From the NCBI GenBank assembly GCA_900074885.1, contig FJUW01000013.1:62001-126000 (forward strand): DNA of 64,000 nucleotides, read 5' to 3'. The translations under genes were made by a program, and so were the position numbers. Below the pieces are notes generated by a model. The model was not told the DNA's origin. It worked only from the letters and a program-made list of their open reading frames with translations, and did not search any database. This stretch comes from Rhynchosporium graminicola (lineage: Eukaryota; Ascomycota; Leotiomycetes; Helotiales; Ploettnerulaceae). Numbering within the stretch: position 1 is the stretch's first letter; each line of letters opens with the position of its first letter. Positions 11,701 to 21,705 of the stretch are shown one piece after another.

Positions 11701-12786
11701 TCGTCTTGGAACGACTGTGGCTAGTGTTCCTGTGGTAAACACGTATTGTCTGTCATACGTATCCTTATTCCTGGGTGCGGCTATAGTTGCGAAGGCTGTA
11801 AGAACTCCAGCGATGGCGGAAGAGTCGAGATGACTTTTACGATAATTCTGCAGCCGAGACTCCATGCCCTCTGAAACGGAAAAATATATCAGTTCGGCGC
11901 TAGTGCTGAAGTTCCCAATTGATTGATAATGAAAGGCCTCAGAAATCTGCCTTACATGTGTTTACATGTTTTCTTTTCCTGTCGCCCTGCTTGAGGGTAA
12001 AGACTAGATAGAGCCTCATTAAGATAGGCTGTGAATGGTTGCCTAAGAAGGCTGCATGCACTGCCTCTCAAGCTGACATGTCCTGAGCTGGGCGTAGACA
12101 AAACGAAATGGCAACAGGGGGATCGTCTTGAAGGAGGCCTGTTTCATGGTCAATGTTAGGAAAGCGTGTTTGTTTTTGACAACAAGGAGGTAGTAATTTG
12201 GATATCGCATATCGCAGGGTATGATATGTATGATAGAAGGAGACGGAAGTGATGCAATGTAGCCGCGAGTCCATACGAAGGGGAGCTTCTTAGCTTCTGG
12301 CTCGGTGAGACCTGACCCGCCTGTCAGCTGGATTCCCAGGGCGAAGCATATAGCGAATCAAGTGCTGGCCGACCCAAAACTCCTCTGCCCCTCCATACAC
12401 ACCCATAACCCTCCCCTCGTTGACTCTCCGAAGGATGGATGGCTTTTCGTGATATATAGCATAGATATATATATATATATATATATATATATGCTTTTAA
12501 CCTCTCCTCCCATCCACACCTATCCCTCCTTTTAGAACATAATAACTTTGCGTCTGCCTCACTTTCCATCCACCACCACAGTATCTAAGAGAAGATCGTT
12601 CCCGAGCCTTACTCACTGGGATACCTTATTATCCTCGTCCTCGCCCACACCCGCCAGCTTCCTCAAAATCTTCGATCACACCTGCCCATACCATTATCAT
12701 CGCCCGACCTTGAGCACTCGGCAAACTGACCTTGCTTCGCGTGTGGCTTATCATCGCACCCATCATATCAACACCTCTGCCCAATC
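11701..12786. promoter_or_regulatory. Intergenic and probable upstream region of the Q/P-rich protein gene
   Basis: There is no gene in 11701-12460. From 12464 there is an (AT)n tract, followed by about 290 bases of C/T- and CCA-rich sequence typical of a fungal core promoter and 5' leader running up to the ATG at 12787. The frame 12548-12964 in this leader overlaps the real gene and is a shadow. Confidence 0.45.
12464..12492. repeat. (AT)n microsatellite
   Basis: About fourteen AT units in a row, roughly 300 bases upstream of the next start codon. It is probably variable in length between strains. Confidence 0.9.
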
Positions 12787-14577
12787 ATGTTCAACACTGG
12801 CCCTAATATTCCACCACCACCACCAGGTTTTCGACCAGGTGGACCTCAGCAGCAACAACAGCGTCACCAAGGGCCTCCTGCTGAAAATTTTATGCCTATG
12901 CCAATGCGCCATCCTCTCCAACAATCCACCCATATTCAGGACATCACACCTCACAAGATATTAGACGAAGCGGCATGTTTGAAGAAACTGACCAGCTATG
13001 CCGCCTACACCATCAGAAAAGAAGCACCCCGCGATGCCAAAGACAAACCAACGTGGGCCAGAGCGGAAATCATCGAGGAACGCTTTCCAAAAGAAGAGGT
13101 CATAAAGCAAATAAAGAAGCTCGACAAAGAGAGTAAACGAACTGTGACTGAGAAGAAGATCGCCCTTGCAACATATCAACAAGGTCAGATCACGAGACTG
13201 CTGGACGATCTCGGTTCTAAAGAGCATGACATGAATTTCGGATGGTCGCTAGTGCAGATCGATTCGAAAACGAAACCTATCAGCAGTACACGCGGAACCA
13301 GTAAGAAGTCTCTGTACGAAACTGTCACCATGACGGTGTATGTCAAGCGGGCTCCCATCGGGGATCTCAACGCAATCCAGCTTTATCAGGGTCTCGAGAG
13401 ACTTAAGGCCGAGAGACTGCGACCCCCACCTCCACAACATCAACAACCACAAGCACCACCACAGCAACAACAGTTTAGACCGCCACCACAGCAACAAGGT
13501 GGAGCAGGTCAGGGTGGACAGCAGCATGGACCGATTAGAATTCCACCGCCACCAAATATCATTCAATTGAACAGGAATGGTCCAGCTCAGGGTGGCAATC
13601 AAAAGCCTCAAGGCAACCAGCAGCAGCAGCATCCGCAGCAGGAAAGAGGAAATAGTCGGGGAGCCAAAAAGTTCCATCGTAAAGATGACAGCTCATCAGA
13701 ATCAGATTCCAGATCTGGTTCCAGTGGAAGTGATACGGAGTCCGATGATTCATCTAGATCGAGTGTCAGCTCAAGGCGGCTCAGGAAGCATAGCAAAGGT
13801 CCAGCTCGTAAATCAAGCTTCCGTCGTGAATCAAAGCACTTTATCGAAGCGTCGCCTCATCGCCATCAGCCGATCGACGACTTCGGAGGCATTCCGACCC
13901 AGAACCGGCCTTACGCACCAGTCGTCCCACGTGGAGTGCCAGGTATTGACCCAATCGCTTCTGCATATCGTGCTGGGAGACAAGATGCAGTAGCTGAGAA
14001 TTTCGGTGAAAATCGCTTTACTCAACAGCCACGACAGATCATCCAACCTGTTATAGAGCGCATCATCGACCCCAGAACAATAGGTACATTTCGTCGAGTA
14101 GAGTCTCAATACGCCCCTTTGCCTCGCCGTATCGAGCCTCACTACCATGAAGAGAGGTACGCCGACGACTTGAGGTATTCCGACGACTTTCGTTCCGCCC
14201 AAGATGATATGATCGTAAGGCAGCGCGAAGCTGAGGATCATATGGATCGATTGCGGTTAGACCATGGTCGAGGACCGATCGAGCTTAATAGAAGATCTGG
14301 GCCGAGAGATTTTTTCGAGCGACGGAACACTGAATTCGATACACGTCCACTCGAGAGGCCCGAGTACTTCGAGAGAAGATACAGCGATGCTCACCCCTTG
14401 TACCCTAGGGAAATAAGGCAGGAGAACTTTGGCCGGGGACCTTCTGCCGTACGAAGCTTTCCACGAGACTTTTTTCCTCAGCGCAGAAGCTTTCCAAGGG
14501 ACTCTGATCCCTTTGCACCGATTTCACTCCCACGGCGATACCAGGAATCTTCAACTACCAGTGGCGATGGCTGGTAG
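12787..14577 (+). CDS. Disordered Q/P/R-rich protein, unknown function
   Basis: An intronless frame of 596 codons starting at an ATG in a good context (AATCATG). I do not recognise it as a named family. Residues 1-50 are Pro/Gln-rich (PPPPPGFRPG). Residues about 52-210 look like a folded, mixed-charge region with several Lys/Glu helices. Residues about 210-295 are Q/P/H-rich. About 297-335 is a Ser/Asp-rich acidic patch (SSSESDSRSGSSGSDTESDD). The rest is rich in Arg, Glu, Asp, Tyr and Phe, with repeated patches such as FFERRN, YFERRYS and FPRDFFPQRRSFPRD. There is no signal peptide or membrane segment. The composition resembles RNA-associated or condensate-forming nuclear proteins, but that is inference. 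Length, codon regularity and position make it a real gene. Confidence 0.85.
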   Translation: MFNTGPNIPPPPPGFRPGGPQQQQQRHQGPPAENFMPMPMRHPLQQSTHIQDITPHKILDEAACLKKLTSYAAYTIRKEAPRDAKDKPTWARAEIIEERFPKEEVIKQIKKLDKESKRTVTEKKIALATYQQGQITRLLDDLGSKEHDMNFGWSLVQIDSKTKPISSTRGTSKKSLYETVTMTVYVKRAPIGDLNAIQLYQGLERLKAERLRPPPPQHQQPQAPPQQQQFRPPPQQQGGAGQGGQQHGPIRIPPPPNIIQLNRNGPAQGGNQKPQGNQQQQHPQQERGNSRGAKKFHRKDDSSSESDSRSGSSGSDTESDDSSRSSVSSRRLRKHSKGPARKSSFRRESKHFIEASPHRHQPIDDFGGIPTQNRPYAPVVPRGVPGIDPIASAYRAGRQDAVAENFGENRFTQQPRQIIQPVIERIIDPRTIGTFRRVESQYAPLPRRIEPHYHEERYADDLRYSDDFRSAQDDMIVRQREAEDHMDRLRLDHGRGPIELNRRSGPRDFFERRNTEFDTRPLERPEYFERRYSDAHPLYPREIRQENFGRGPSAVRSFPRDFFPQRRSFPRDSDPFAPISLPRRYQESSTTSGDGW

Positions 14578-15538
14578 TCCATTTGATGCTCCTGTCTCCT
14601 GCTCTCCTTGAATTGGTGGATAGCTTGGTTTTTGATTGGCGTTTGACTTTTCATAAGCAGCTGTATAAGGAATCTGTTATTTGTGTTTAGCATCACTTAA
14701 AAAGTTTGGATATGAGAGGGAAACCTGTAAAATTGGTTGATTATTCCCTGGTATAATTCCTTCGCAAAATGTTTTGCAACGAGAGATGAATGAAGAAGAG
14801 GCAAACAAAGAAGCCCACGAATTATAAGTCCATATGTGCCTCAACGGATCCTTTACTCGGTGCATCGAGAAACTATTCCACTTACAATTTATGCACTCCC
14901 AATAGATACCTAAGAAAAAGCAAAGTGAAGACATTCTCCCAGTGCAGGTAACCTGCCTTATATCCATGGATGAAAAGTTTGGGCGTAGGATAGTCCTTGT
15001 TCAAGGGGGTTCTCTGCCTGTGTTCGTAATCAATAATTGGATAACATATGCGAATCAGAAAACTGGTGTGATGCAAGTCCTTTGAAGCTCTTCGCTGGCA
15101 CTCTGCTCCACGTTGGGGGACGTTTCCGGACCTTACACAGCCTTGGTGACCAATTACTAGAATGTAAACAATTGATCCCATGAGCCATTGGTGCTACAGG
15201 ACCGGAAAATTTCATGTGTCAACCCATCTGGTCATGGTAGAGCGATATCGCTAAAGCTGTGGATAAAGAAGCGTACACGTGTAGTGGTGAGAAGATATTG
15301 TATGAAACCATTAAAGTCGCGAGAAGTTCACATCTCTGCCTGCCCGCGAGCCTGCGTCGGTTTTTGGTGGGGTCTGGGCTGCCCCGCCAAAACATAATAA
15401 TGTACCAAAGCCAGTTGCACTTTGTCACTTCGTACAAATTCTAAGATCTTGATCTCTCAACTCTTTCTTCAACTTTCAGAAACATTAGCAGACTCTTACG
15501 GGTTGATATTCCAAATCTACCTGCCATAAATCGCAATC
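14578..15538. other. Intergenic between the Q/P-rich gene and TPI
   Basis: This holds the 3' end of the upstream gene and the TPI promoter. Frames on the minus strand (14677-14967, 14882-15181) are short and have no recognisable domain. Confidence 0.6.
15366..15389. promoter_or_regulatory. GC-rich imperfect palindrome upstream of TPI (CreA-like sites)
   Basis: TGGTGGGG (15366-15372 region) and CCCCGCCA (15382-15389) form an imperfect inverted repeat about 150-170 bases before the TPI start. GTGGGG (15367-15372) and GCGGGG (reverse of 15382-15387) both fit the SYGGRG consensus of the carbon catabolite repressor CreA. The sites are seen; their use is inferred. Confidence 0.35.
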
Positions 15539-16557
15539 ATGCCTCGCCAATTCTTCGTCGGTGGTAACTTCAAGATGTCAGCACCCCTCATTGGGATGGA
15601 GGAGCTCAAAGGGTTCTGATGAGAAGCTAATGTTATGACTGTAGGAATGGCTCCGTTGAGGGCATCAAGAAGATCGTTGGACATCTCAATGATGCTAAGT
15701 TGGACGACAAAGTCGGTCAGTACTTTCATCCTGTTCCCCTGTTGAAGTATTCCGCTTTTCTCTCAATAAAGGCCTTGACAAGAGCTATGACATCCAGTGG
15801 AGAGCTGGAAACTCATTTGGACTCCTGTCAATTTGCTATGACAACATGCTAATCATCATGTCTATCTGCAGAGGTCGTCATTGCCCCGCCATCCCTCTAC
15901 CTCCTCCTCACCCGTGAGCATCTCAAGCCCGGTCTTGAAGTCGCTGCCCAGAATGTCTTCGATAAACCCAACGGAGCGTTCACTGGTGAGATCTCAGTCG
16001 ACCAGCTCAAGGATAGCAACATCACATGGACTCTTCTTGGCCATTCTGAGCGTCGTGTAGTCCTCCAGGAAGACGATGCTTTCGTTGCCAACAAGACTAA
16101 GGCTGCTCTCGATGGTGGAATCGGTGTTATTTTCTGCTGCGGTGAGACATTGGAACAACGAGAGAGCGGAAAGACAATTGAGGTTGTCACCTCGCAGTTG
16201 AAGGCTGTTAAGGATAAGTTGCAGGATTGGTCCAAGATCGTAATTGCATACGAGCCAATCTGGGCTATTGGAACCGGAAAGGTTGCGACCACTGAGCAGG
16301 CTCAGGAGGTCCATGCCGCTATCCGCTCGTGGCTGAAGGAGGAAGTCAGCGAGGAGACAGCTGAGGCAACGAGAATCATCTACGGTGGTAGTGTCAGCGA
16401 GAAGAACTGCAAGGATTTGGCCAAGCAGCCTGATATCGATGGATTCTTGGTGGGAGGTGCTTCCCTCAAGCCAGCTTGTGAGTTACTCCTACCAAAGTTT
16501 GTGGTGACCAAATGCTGATAGTGTATAGTTGTGGACATCATCAATTCCCATTTGTGA
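15539..16557 (+). CDS. tpiA: Triosephosphate isomerase
   Basis: This enzyme interconverts dihydroxyacetone phosphate and glyceraldehyde 3-phosphate in glycolysis and gluconeogenesis. Four exons are inferred: 15539-15576, 15645-15715, 15872-16477 and 16529-16557, all with GT-AG introns, giving 247 residues, the family norm. The start [15 protein letters not shown] carries the catalytic Lys12. The electrophile His94 is in LGHSERR and the base Glu164 in [10 protein letters not shown]. The phosphate loop is IIYGGSV...GFLVGGASL. The last exon encodes only VDIINSHL plus the split Phe codon. Reading through the third intron instead would end with nonsense residues after ASLKPA. It probably uses general glycolytic control; a GC-rich palindrome lies upstream. 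Confidence 0.97.
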
Positions 16558-17160
16558 CTGCACGATGGTAATGAACATTCACGGCTATAAATGATGAACT
16601 ATGGGTGGCACGACATCTCCAGGACTAGGCTAGCAGCAAAATGATGCCCCTGACTACAAGCCCAATGAGTATGATACAATGAAAAAATCTCCGTGATTCT
16701 TGACTCGGTGTACACCATACACCATGCATCAGTGACTGTTGGACAAAAATCTCGACAGTGAGACCACATAAAACCAAGCAATGAACCCTGCTAGGTATCT
16801 ACATCAGAAACAAGTGCTCAATTTTAACGACGCTGTCGTTATATCAGCAAGATGTGTCAAAGTAACGTCTTGACTTTGATTTACATCTAAAATCAAAGTC
16901 GTTCCAACATTTCGGGACTTTAATCGAAAAATGGAATAAAATCAGGTATAAGTTTGGGTGGTTTTGTATTCTCATATTTCGGGGTGAGTCTGCTGATATT
17001 CAAATCTGCCGCCTGTTTCTGATATCTATAGACATGGTCCCAGGAAACGGTAGAAGAATCACAAAAGGTCTCCAAGTACACATATATGCTACATAACCCT
17101 TCGCCGTGATCAGATCACTTTCTCGAGTCTAAGCTAAGCTCTATAGCATATACCAAAGCA
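16558..17160. other. Intergenic, TPI downstream region
   Basis: Short AT-rich spacer with no supported gene. It contains the TPI 3' UTR. Confidence 0.6.
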
Positions 17161-17430
17161 ATGCTCGCATCAACACTCTTCAACGTCTTTTTAGCAGACA
17201 ATGAGCGTCCTCAAGAACAGTCCGCTCTTCTACTTCGGAGTATATTGAGCCGATACCTAAGCCGCCAGCTACTTTCCTGTGCAATAGGGATCTTGTTGCT
17301 ACTCCTTGTTTTCCAAGCACTAGACGAGCACTTGGTCTCCTGGATTTCCAATGTGAGCTTGATAATCGAGCAAAAGCTCTGGGAAGCTTTCCATTCCACA
17401 TGGTGGGCTTTGAGACGCTTGCTGTTTTGA
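17161..17430 (+). CDS. Possible small membrane protein (89 residues)
   Basis: An ATG-started frame ending in TGA. Residues about 38-55 form a leucine-rich hydrophobic stretch (LLSCAIGILLLLLVFQAL), and a second, weaker amphipathic stretch follows. No family is recognised. It lies tail-to-tail with the mL43 gene, so it could also be untranslated sequence. Support is only length, an ATG and one plausible membrane segment. Confidence 0.25.
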   Translation: MLASTLFNVFLADNERPQEQSALLLRSILSRYLSRQLLSCAIGILLLLLVFQALDEHLVSWISNVSLIIEQKLWEAFHSTWWALRRLLF

Positions 17431-17669
17431 TAGCTTTGCAGGTGTACCTGGTGGTCGACGCCACAGATATAGCGCTATTGAGAAGTAGCGAAATCGATAA
17501 CACAAGCATTTGAAATTCGGATAAGAAGCGAAGGGTTGGAGCAACAGCAAAATGAAAGAAATTATGCTTCAAATTCCTTCACACAATCATACAGCTCGAG
17601 TATATACCGTTGCCCATCCCAAACGCCTCGAATGCATACATATGATACAGCTCTCCCACTTTCCAACAT

Positions 17670-18193
17670 TTATACATGCGTTCCGCCTCCATGATATGGA
17701 CTCCATATTCCTCTGACGGAGTCCTTGATACTCGTAACTGGCTTCTTAACTCTCTTCAGCTTCTCCCCGCTCGCATCTCTGAGCAGCTCCGCTTTTTGTA
17801 GTATCTGTTCCTTCTCCAGATTCCTCACACAGATAGCCTTTTGGCGGTTCGTTCCGTTTCCTAGGTAATGACCAATAATCACAGGATGCTTGCTTGGCCG
17901 AGGAGAGACGCATATTTCGATTGCTGGGTTGGCGGCTGCAAACCGGGAGAGGGTGTTGCGAAGAAATGAGCTGGAGTAATAGTCAGAAGCTGGAATCTTA
18001 CTCGGTGTCTATGGCCTTACTTCATGCCCTTCGACGAGCCCCAATAATCACAGTAGTGAAAGTCCATCCGCCGGCATTGGAGGATAAAGCTGGATACACC
18101 ATTCTGTCAAGTAATTAGTGTTTGGCATATGGGTCCCAGTCAGCGGCAACATACCTGGCTCGCAGTAGCTTTTCTTATTCCTGTGACAACCAT
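17670..18193 (-). CDS. MRPL51: Mitochondrial large ribosomal subunit protein mL43
   Basis: A component of the mitochondrial 54S subunit. Three exons on the minus strand are inferred: 18193-18155, 18103-18021 and 17970-17670, giving 140 residues. Exon 1 encodes MVVTGIRKATASQ. Exon 2 continues with NGVSSFILQCRRMDFHYCDYWGSS in pieces typical of the family. Exon 3 carries the conserved blocks RNTLSRFAAANPAIEICVSP, HPVIIGHYLGNG, KAICVRNLEKEQILQKAELL and ASGEKLKRVKKPV, ending in SVRGIWSPYHG. Length matches fungal mL43 (about 130-145). It is transcribed away from the U1-70K gene, with 404 bases between the start codons. Confidence 0.93.
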
Positions 18194-18597
18194 CTTGAGG
18201 TACTTGACGATGAATCAAGGAGAGAAGATTCTCGCAGGCGGATATAGTTTGACTGAGGGCTTCAGCGTGGTCCTCAATGGGCGCCCGGTACTGCGCTGAG
18301 GTTGATACCTTCAAATAAAAATGGGGCCGCTTCACGTGCCTGCAGCTCCAGGTGTCGCAAAATTAAGGCCAGCTCCAGAAGAGAAACGCGACATCTTTTC
18401 CCATCAAACAACCAATTCCAATTCACCACACGATTATCATCGCATCTCTAATCTGCGATTGAATCTCATCCGGGGATTCCACGACCAGCTCAGGTCTGGT
18501 AACAGCAGGTCTTATTGACCTAGTAGCTTTACGACCATCGCAGCTCCTAGTTCACAGTTACCTGACTACACAACAATCCAGAGTCAAGTCGTCGAAA
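18194..18597. promoter_or_regulatory. Shared promoter region of mL43 and U1-70K
   Basis: 404 bases separate the two divergent start codons. There is no other gene in it. Both 5' leaders and core promoters must fit here, so a bidirectional promoter is likely (inference from geometry). Confidence 0.5.
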
Positions 18598-20191
18598 ATG
18601 ACCGATAAACTCCCCCCCAACCTTCTTGCACTATTCGCGCCTAGACCTCCTCTTCGATGGGTTCCTCCTTCAGATCATCCTGCAGAGGATAGGAAGACCG
18701 CGAATATTTCTGGACTCGCCTCCTTCCTTCCTCAACTCGCGGAATACAAGGAAACCGACCATTACGAGCCAACGGAATCATGGTTGCAGAAGAAGGATCG
18801 CATCAAGGCGGAAAAGAGGGAAGCTCAAGAAGCCATCTTGAAGAACCCTGCTGCATGTGAGGGCGACCCAACCTGTTTCGATTACCTTTATCTCCACCTT
18901 GTCCGACCTTTGGGCATGCTGTCTAGTATTGATCACTCAAGCTAATTCTTCTCTAGACAAGCCAGATGAAGATCCAAATATCAGAGGTGACGCTTTCAAG
19001 ACTCTGATCGTTGCGCGACTCAGCTATGAGGCGAACGATCAGGACATTGAGCGGGAGTTCTCCAGGTTTGGACCAATTGAGAGAGTGCGTTATGTTAAAC
19101 AACTACACAGAATCATCTAACCTGGCGCAGATTCGCATTATCGTTGATACCCACCAAGATGAGAAGCCAAGCAAGAAGAAAAAGAAGCATCGTGGATACG
19201 CATTTGTGGTCTTCGAACGAGAGAAAGACATGAGAGGTAAAACCAGACTATCCCTGATCCCCTACAGCCTCCATCACTGGAGCGGTTATTTGTAAAGATG
19301 GCCCTCAAGCTGCCTGTCTTTTCTTTCTGTCACTGTCCATTCAAGGTATAGTTTGGGCTACATGACTGACAAATGCGCCTTGCTCGCGCTTCATAGCTGC
19401 TCTAGAAAACTGTGATGGTATTCGCATTAAGGACCGGAGAATCAAGGTAGATGTAAGTTGCACGACGTCTCTAATCACCGGACTGCACTAAATCAGAATA
19501 GGTACAAAGAGCCAAAACCGTCCGTGGATGGCTCCCTCGTCGCCTCGGTGGTGGACTTGGGGGCCGTGGCTATACCAAAGCAGTTGCTCCAAGGCCTGCA
19601 GGACCAAGCTTTGGCGGACCACCTGGTCCAGGAGGATTCAGAGGAGGCGGGTTCAGGGGTGGATTCGACAGAGGGCGAGGTGGGGGAGGTTTCCGTGGTG
19701 GAGGAAACTTCCAAGACCGAGGCGGGTATGCTGGAGGAGGGGGAGGAAGAGGTGGTATCGGATATCAAGGCTCGGGGTTCTCTAAAGGAGGTGGTTTCAA
19801 CTCCAATTTCCCAGCCAACGCACCTGCTGGACCTCAAGGAGGCGGCCGAGGAGGATTTTCTCGTGGAGGTTATGGTGGGCCTCCTCCTCCTGATCGCAAT
19901 AGTTTCCCGGAACGAAATGGTGGTTCTGGCGGTGGGTATCCACCACGTGAACAGAACGGCTATTCTCGTGGCGGCGACAGTCGCTCATCTTACGGCGGAG
20001 GTGGACCAAGACCAAGTGGAAGCAACAATGAACCGGTAAGACCAAGGGATGGTCCGAGAGACGGTCCACCAAGAGACGGTTACAGAGATGCTGGTTATGA
20101 CCGCCCACGCGAAGACGACTCCCGGAAACGCCAATACGAGAGCAACGGCTACGAAGAATCCAGGGATCCCCGCAAGATCAGAAGATACTAA
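18598..20191 (+). CDS. SNP1: U1 small nuclear ribonucleoprotein 70 kDa subunit
   Basis: It binds stem-loop I of U1 snRNA and helps define 5' splice sites in the nucleus. Five exons are inferred: 18598-18856, 18957-19084, 19131-19236, 19397-19452 and 19502-20191, giving 412 residues. Residues 1-95 form the U1-70K N-terminal region (LPPNLLALFAPRPPLRWVPP, then a charged helix). The RRM follows, with RNP2 LIVARLSY at 102-109 and RNP1 RGYAFVVF at 150-157, and it ends at RRIKVDVQRAKTVRGWLPRR. The C-terminal half is RGG/FRGG-rich (GGFRGGGFRGGFDRGRGG) and finishes with a charged RD-type tail. A long shadow frame over exon 5 is not real. Intron 2 is only 46 nt. Confidence 0.95.
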
Positions 20192-20701
20192 ATGGCCGGA
20201 AAAGGGTTTGTCTGATGGTGGGTTTTCATCAGTCTTTCTCCCCTTCACCACAGGGGTAAGCGGTTTCGAACTTTCAGCAAAGGTAGTATGCCATTGTGTC
20301 TACTCACCCTCCTTCGACTATGCCCGGATGCCAGCTCTCCTAATTTCATCATGGTAGTTTCGACATTGCGACGTATCGACTTGCTTGGGGTTTCCAACCG
20401 TGCTTTCCAGGTTACTTTCACAGCTTGTATTCTTGATTTGGCTTAGCATAAAGGTGCTGCATGGGAGGTATTTGGGAGGTAAAGTCAGAGGTAAGGAGGA
20501 GGCATTAAAAATCTGGCTACCTGATCTTGATTCTCAAAGGACGTTCTTGTATCATCACTCGCGGAAAAAGGAGGGTAAGAAAGGTATCTGAGGCAGCAAA
20601 AATTGGTCTTTTAGTTTCCCAAGGTAGCGCCGTCCCAACGCCAAATGTTTCCCTAACCTGTATAATACGACAGAAAATTGGACTTGAGCAAATTTAGCGC
20701 T
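20192..20701. other. Tail-to-tail spacer between U1-70K and MRT4
   Basis: It holds the 3' UTRs of two convergent genes. No gene is seen in it. Confidence 0.65.
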
Positions 20702-21513
20702 TTATTCCTGCATTGATTCCTCAATCTTCGTGATCTCATTGGTGGCTGCACTCCAGTATCTGTACAACATTAGTTTCTTCCTTGATTCAGAGCGAATAGA
20801 GGGTCACATACGCAACTAATTCAACAGCGAATTCTGCGGTAGCAACTCCAAATAACTTCAGTAACCTCGTCTGCCTACTGTCCAGAGTCTGTCCCTCCTT
20901 ACACACGGTATATGGGTTGTCCAGCGTAATCTTCCCCTTCGTCAACGAGGTCGGCACGTTCAATTTCCTCAACTCAGGTTCCAGACTGTGAGCCATTGGC
21001 ACGTCCTGATCCGCCTCGATCTCTCCGCCCATCGACGAGACAATTCCGGCTGGAATGGTGAACGATCTAGTAGCGACAGTTCCTGCTCGCGCAAAGTCGG
21101 TCTTGGCCATATTTCCGAAGTATTCCTGGATAGCGCTAGGTTCGCGGTTCGTGAATAGGAGACCAACATTGCCGACGAGGTATTTTGCAAGGAGATGTGT
21201 AGAGGGTTGGTATTCGTCTTCGGGGGTTGATCCAAGGGCCTTGGCCATTACTTTGGTTTTGCCGAAGAACAGTCTATTTGGGTTTAGTTAATGGTATTGG
21301 AAGGGGCTTGTGTGATTCTTACCTGCTATCATTGAAATCATTGCGTACAGCTTTCAAGTACGTATTGCGCATGTTCTCGACCGAGAAGACGAAGCAGTAC
21401 TGGTATTCGTCTAGACATTCCCGCACATTTGAGAAGAGCTTCAGTGAGAGTTCCTTCCCCTTCTTGTCGACTTTCGTTAAGTGAATGACCTTTGCGCGCT
21501 TGGATTTCGGCAT
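20702..21513 (-). CDS. MRT4: Ribosome assembly factor Mrt4 (nuclear uL10-like)
   Basis: Mrt4 holds the P0 (uL10) site on pre-60S particles in the nucleolus and is later replaced by P0. Three exons on the minus strand are inferred: 21513-21323, 21273-20812 and 20759-20702, giving 236 residues, the usual size. The N-terminus [19 protein letters not shown] is hallmark, followed by uL10-like blocks ([47 protein letters not shown]). [17 protein letters not shown] begins the 60S-binding insert. Unlike P0 it lacks the acidic C-terminal stalk tail and ends with [16 protein letters not shown] in a short last exon. It shares a 192-base upstream region with MDM10. Confidence 0.94.
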
Positions 21514-21705
21514 CTTGTGTAGAGTTGGAGGGTCGGTGGGGAACTGTAGATGGGAATTTCTACGATATATTTTTTCGATAGCGATAACCCATTGGTGCTA
21601 GCGGCCGCATGCACCTCGCCCTCGGAGAGAGTAACATTTAATCATGAAAGCTTGAATTCGTACGATCTGTAAGCAATTGACTGCTACAACCTGTTCTCTT
21701 TCGTT
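21514..21705. promoter_or_regulatory. Shared 192-bp promoter of MRT4 and MDM10
   Basis: The two start codons face away from each other across only 192 bases, the tightest spacing in the window. There is a GC-rich stretch (GCGGCCGC at 21600-21607) in its middle. A shared bidirectional promoter is inferred. Confidence 0.55.

Noticed and set aside
19458..20039. 193-codon plus-strand frame over the 3' part of U1-70K
   Set aside because: It is the wrong-frame shadow of the Gly/Arg-rich exon 5; the correct frame gives RGG repeats and continues the RRM.
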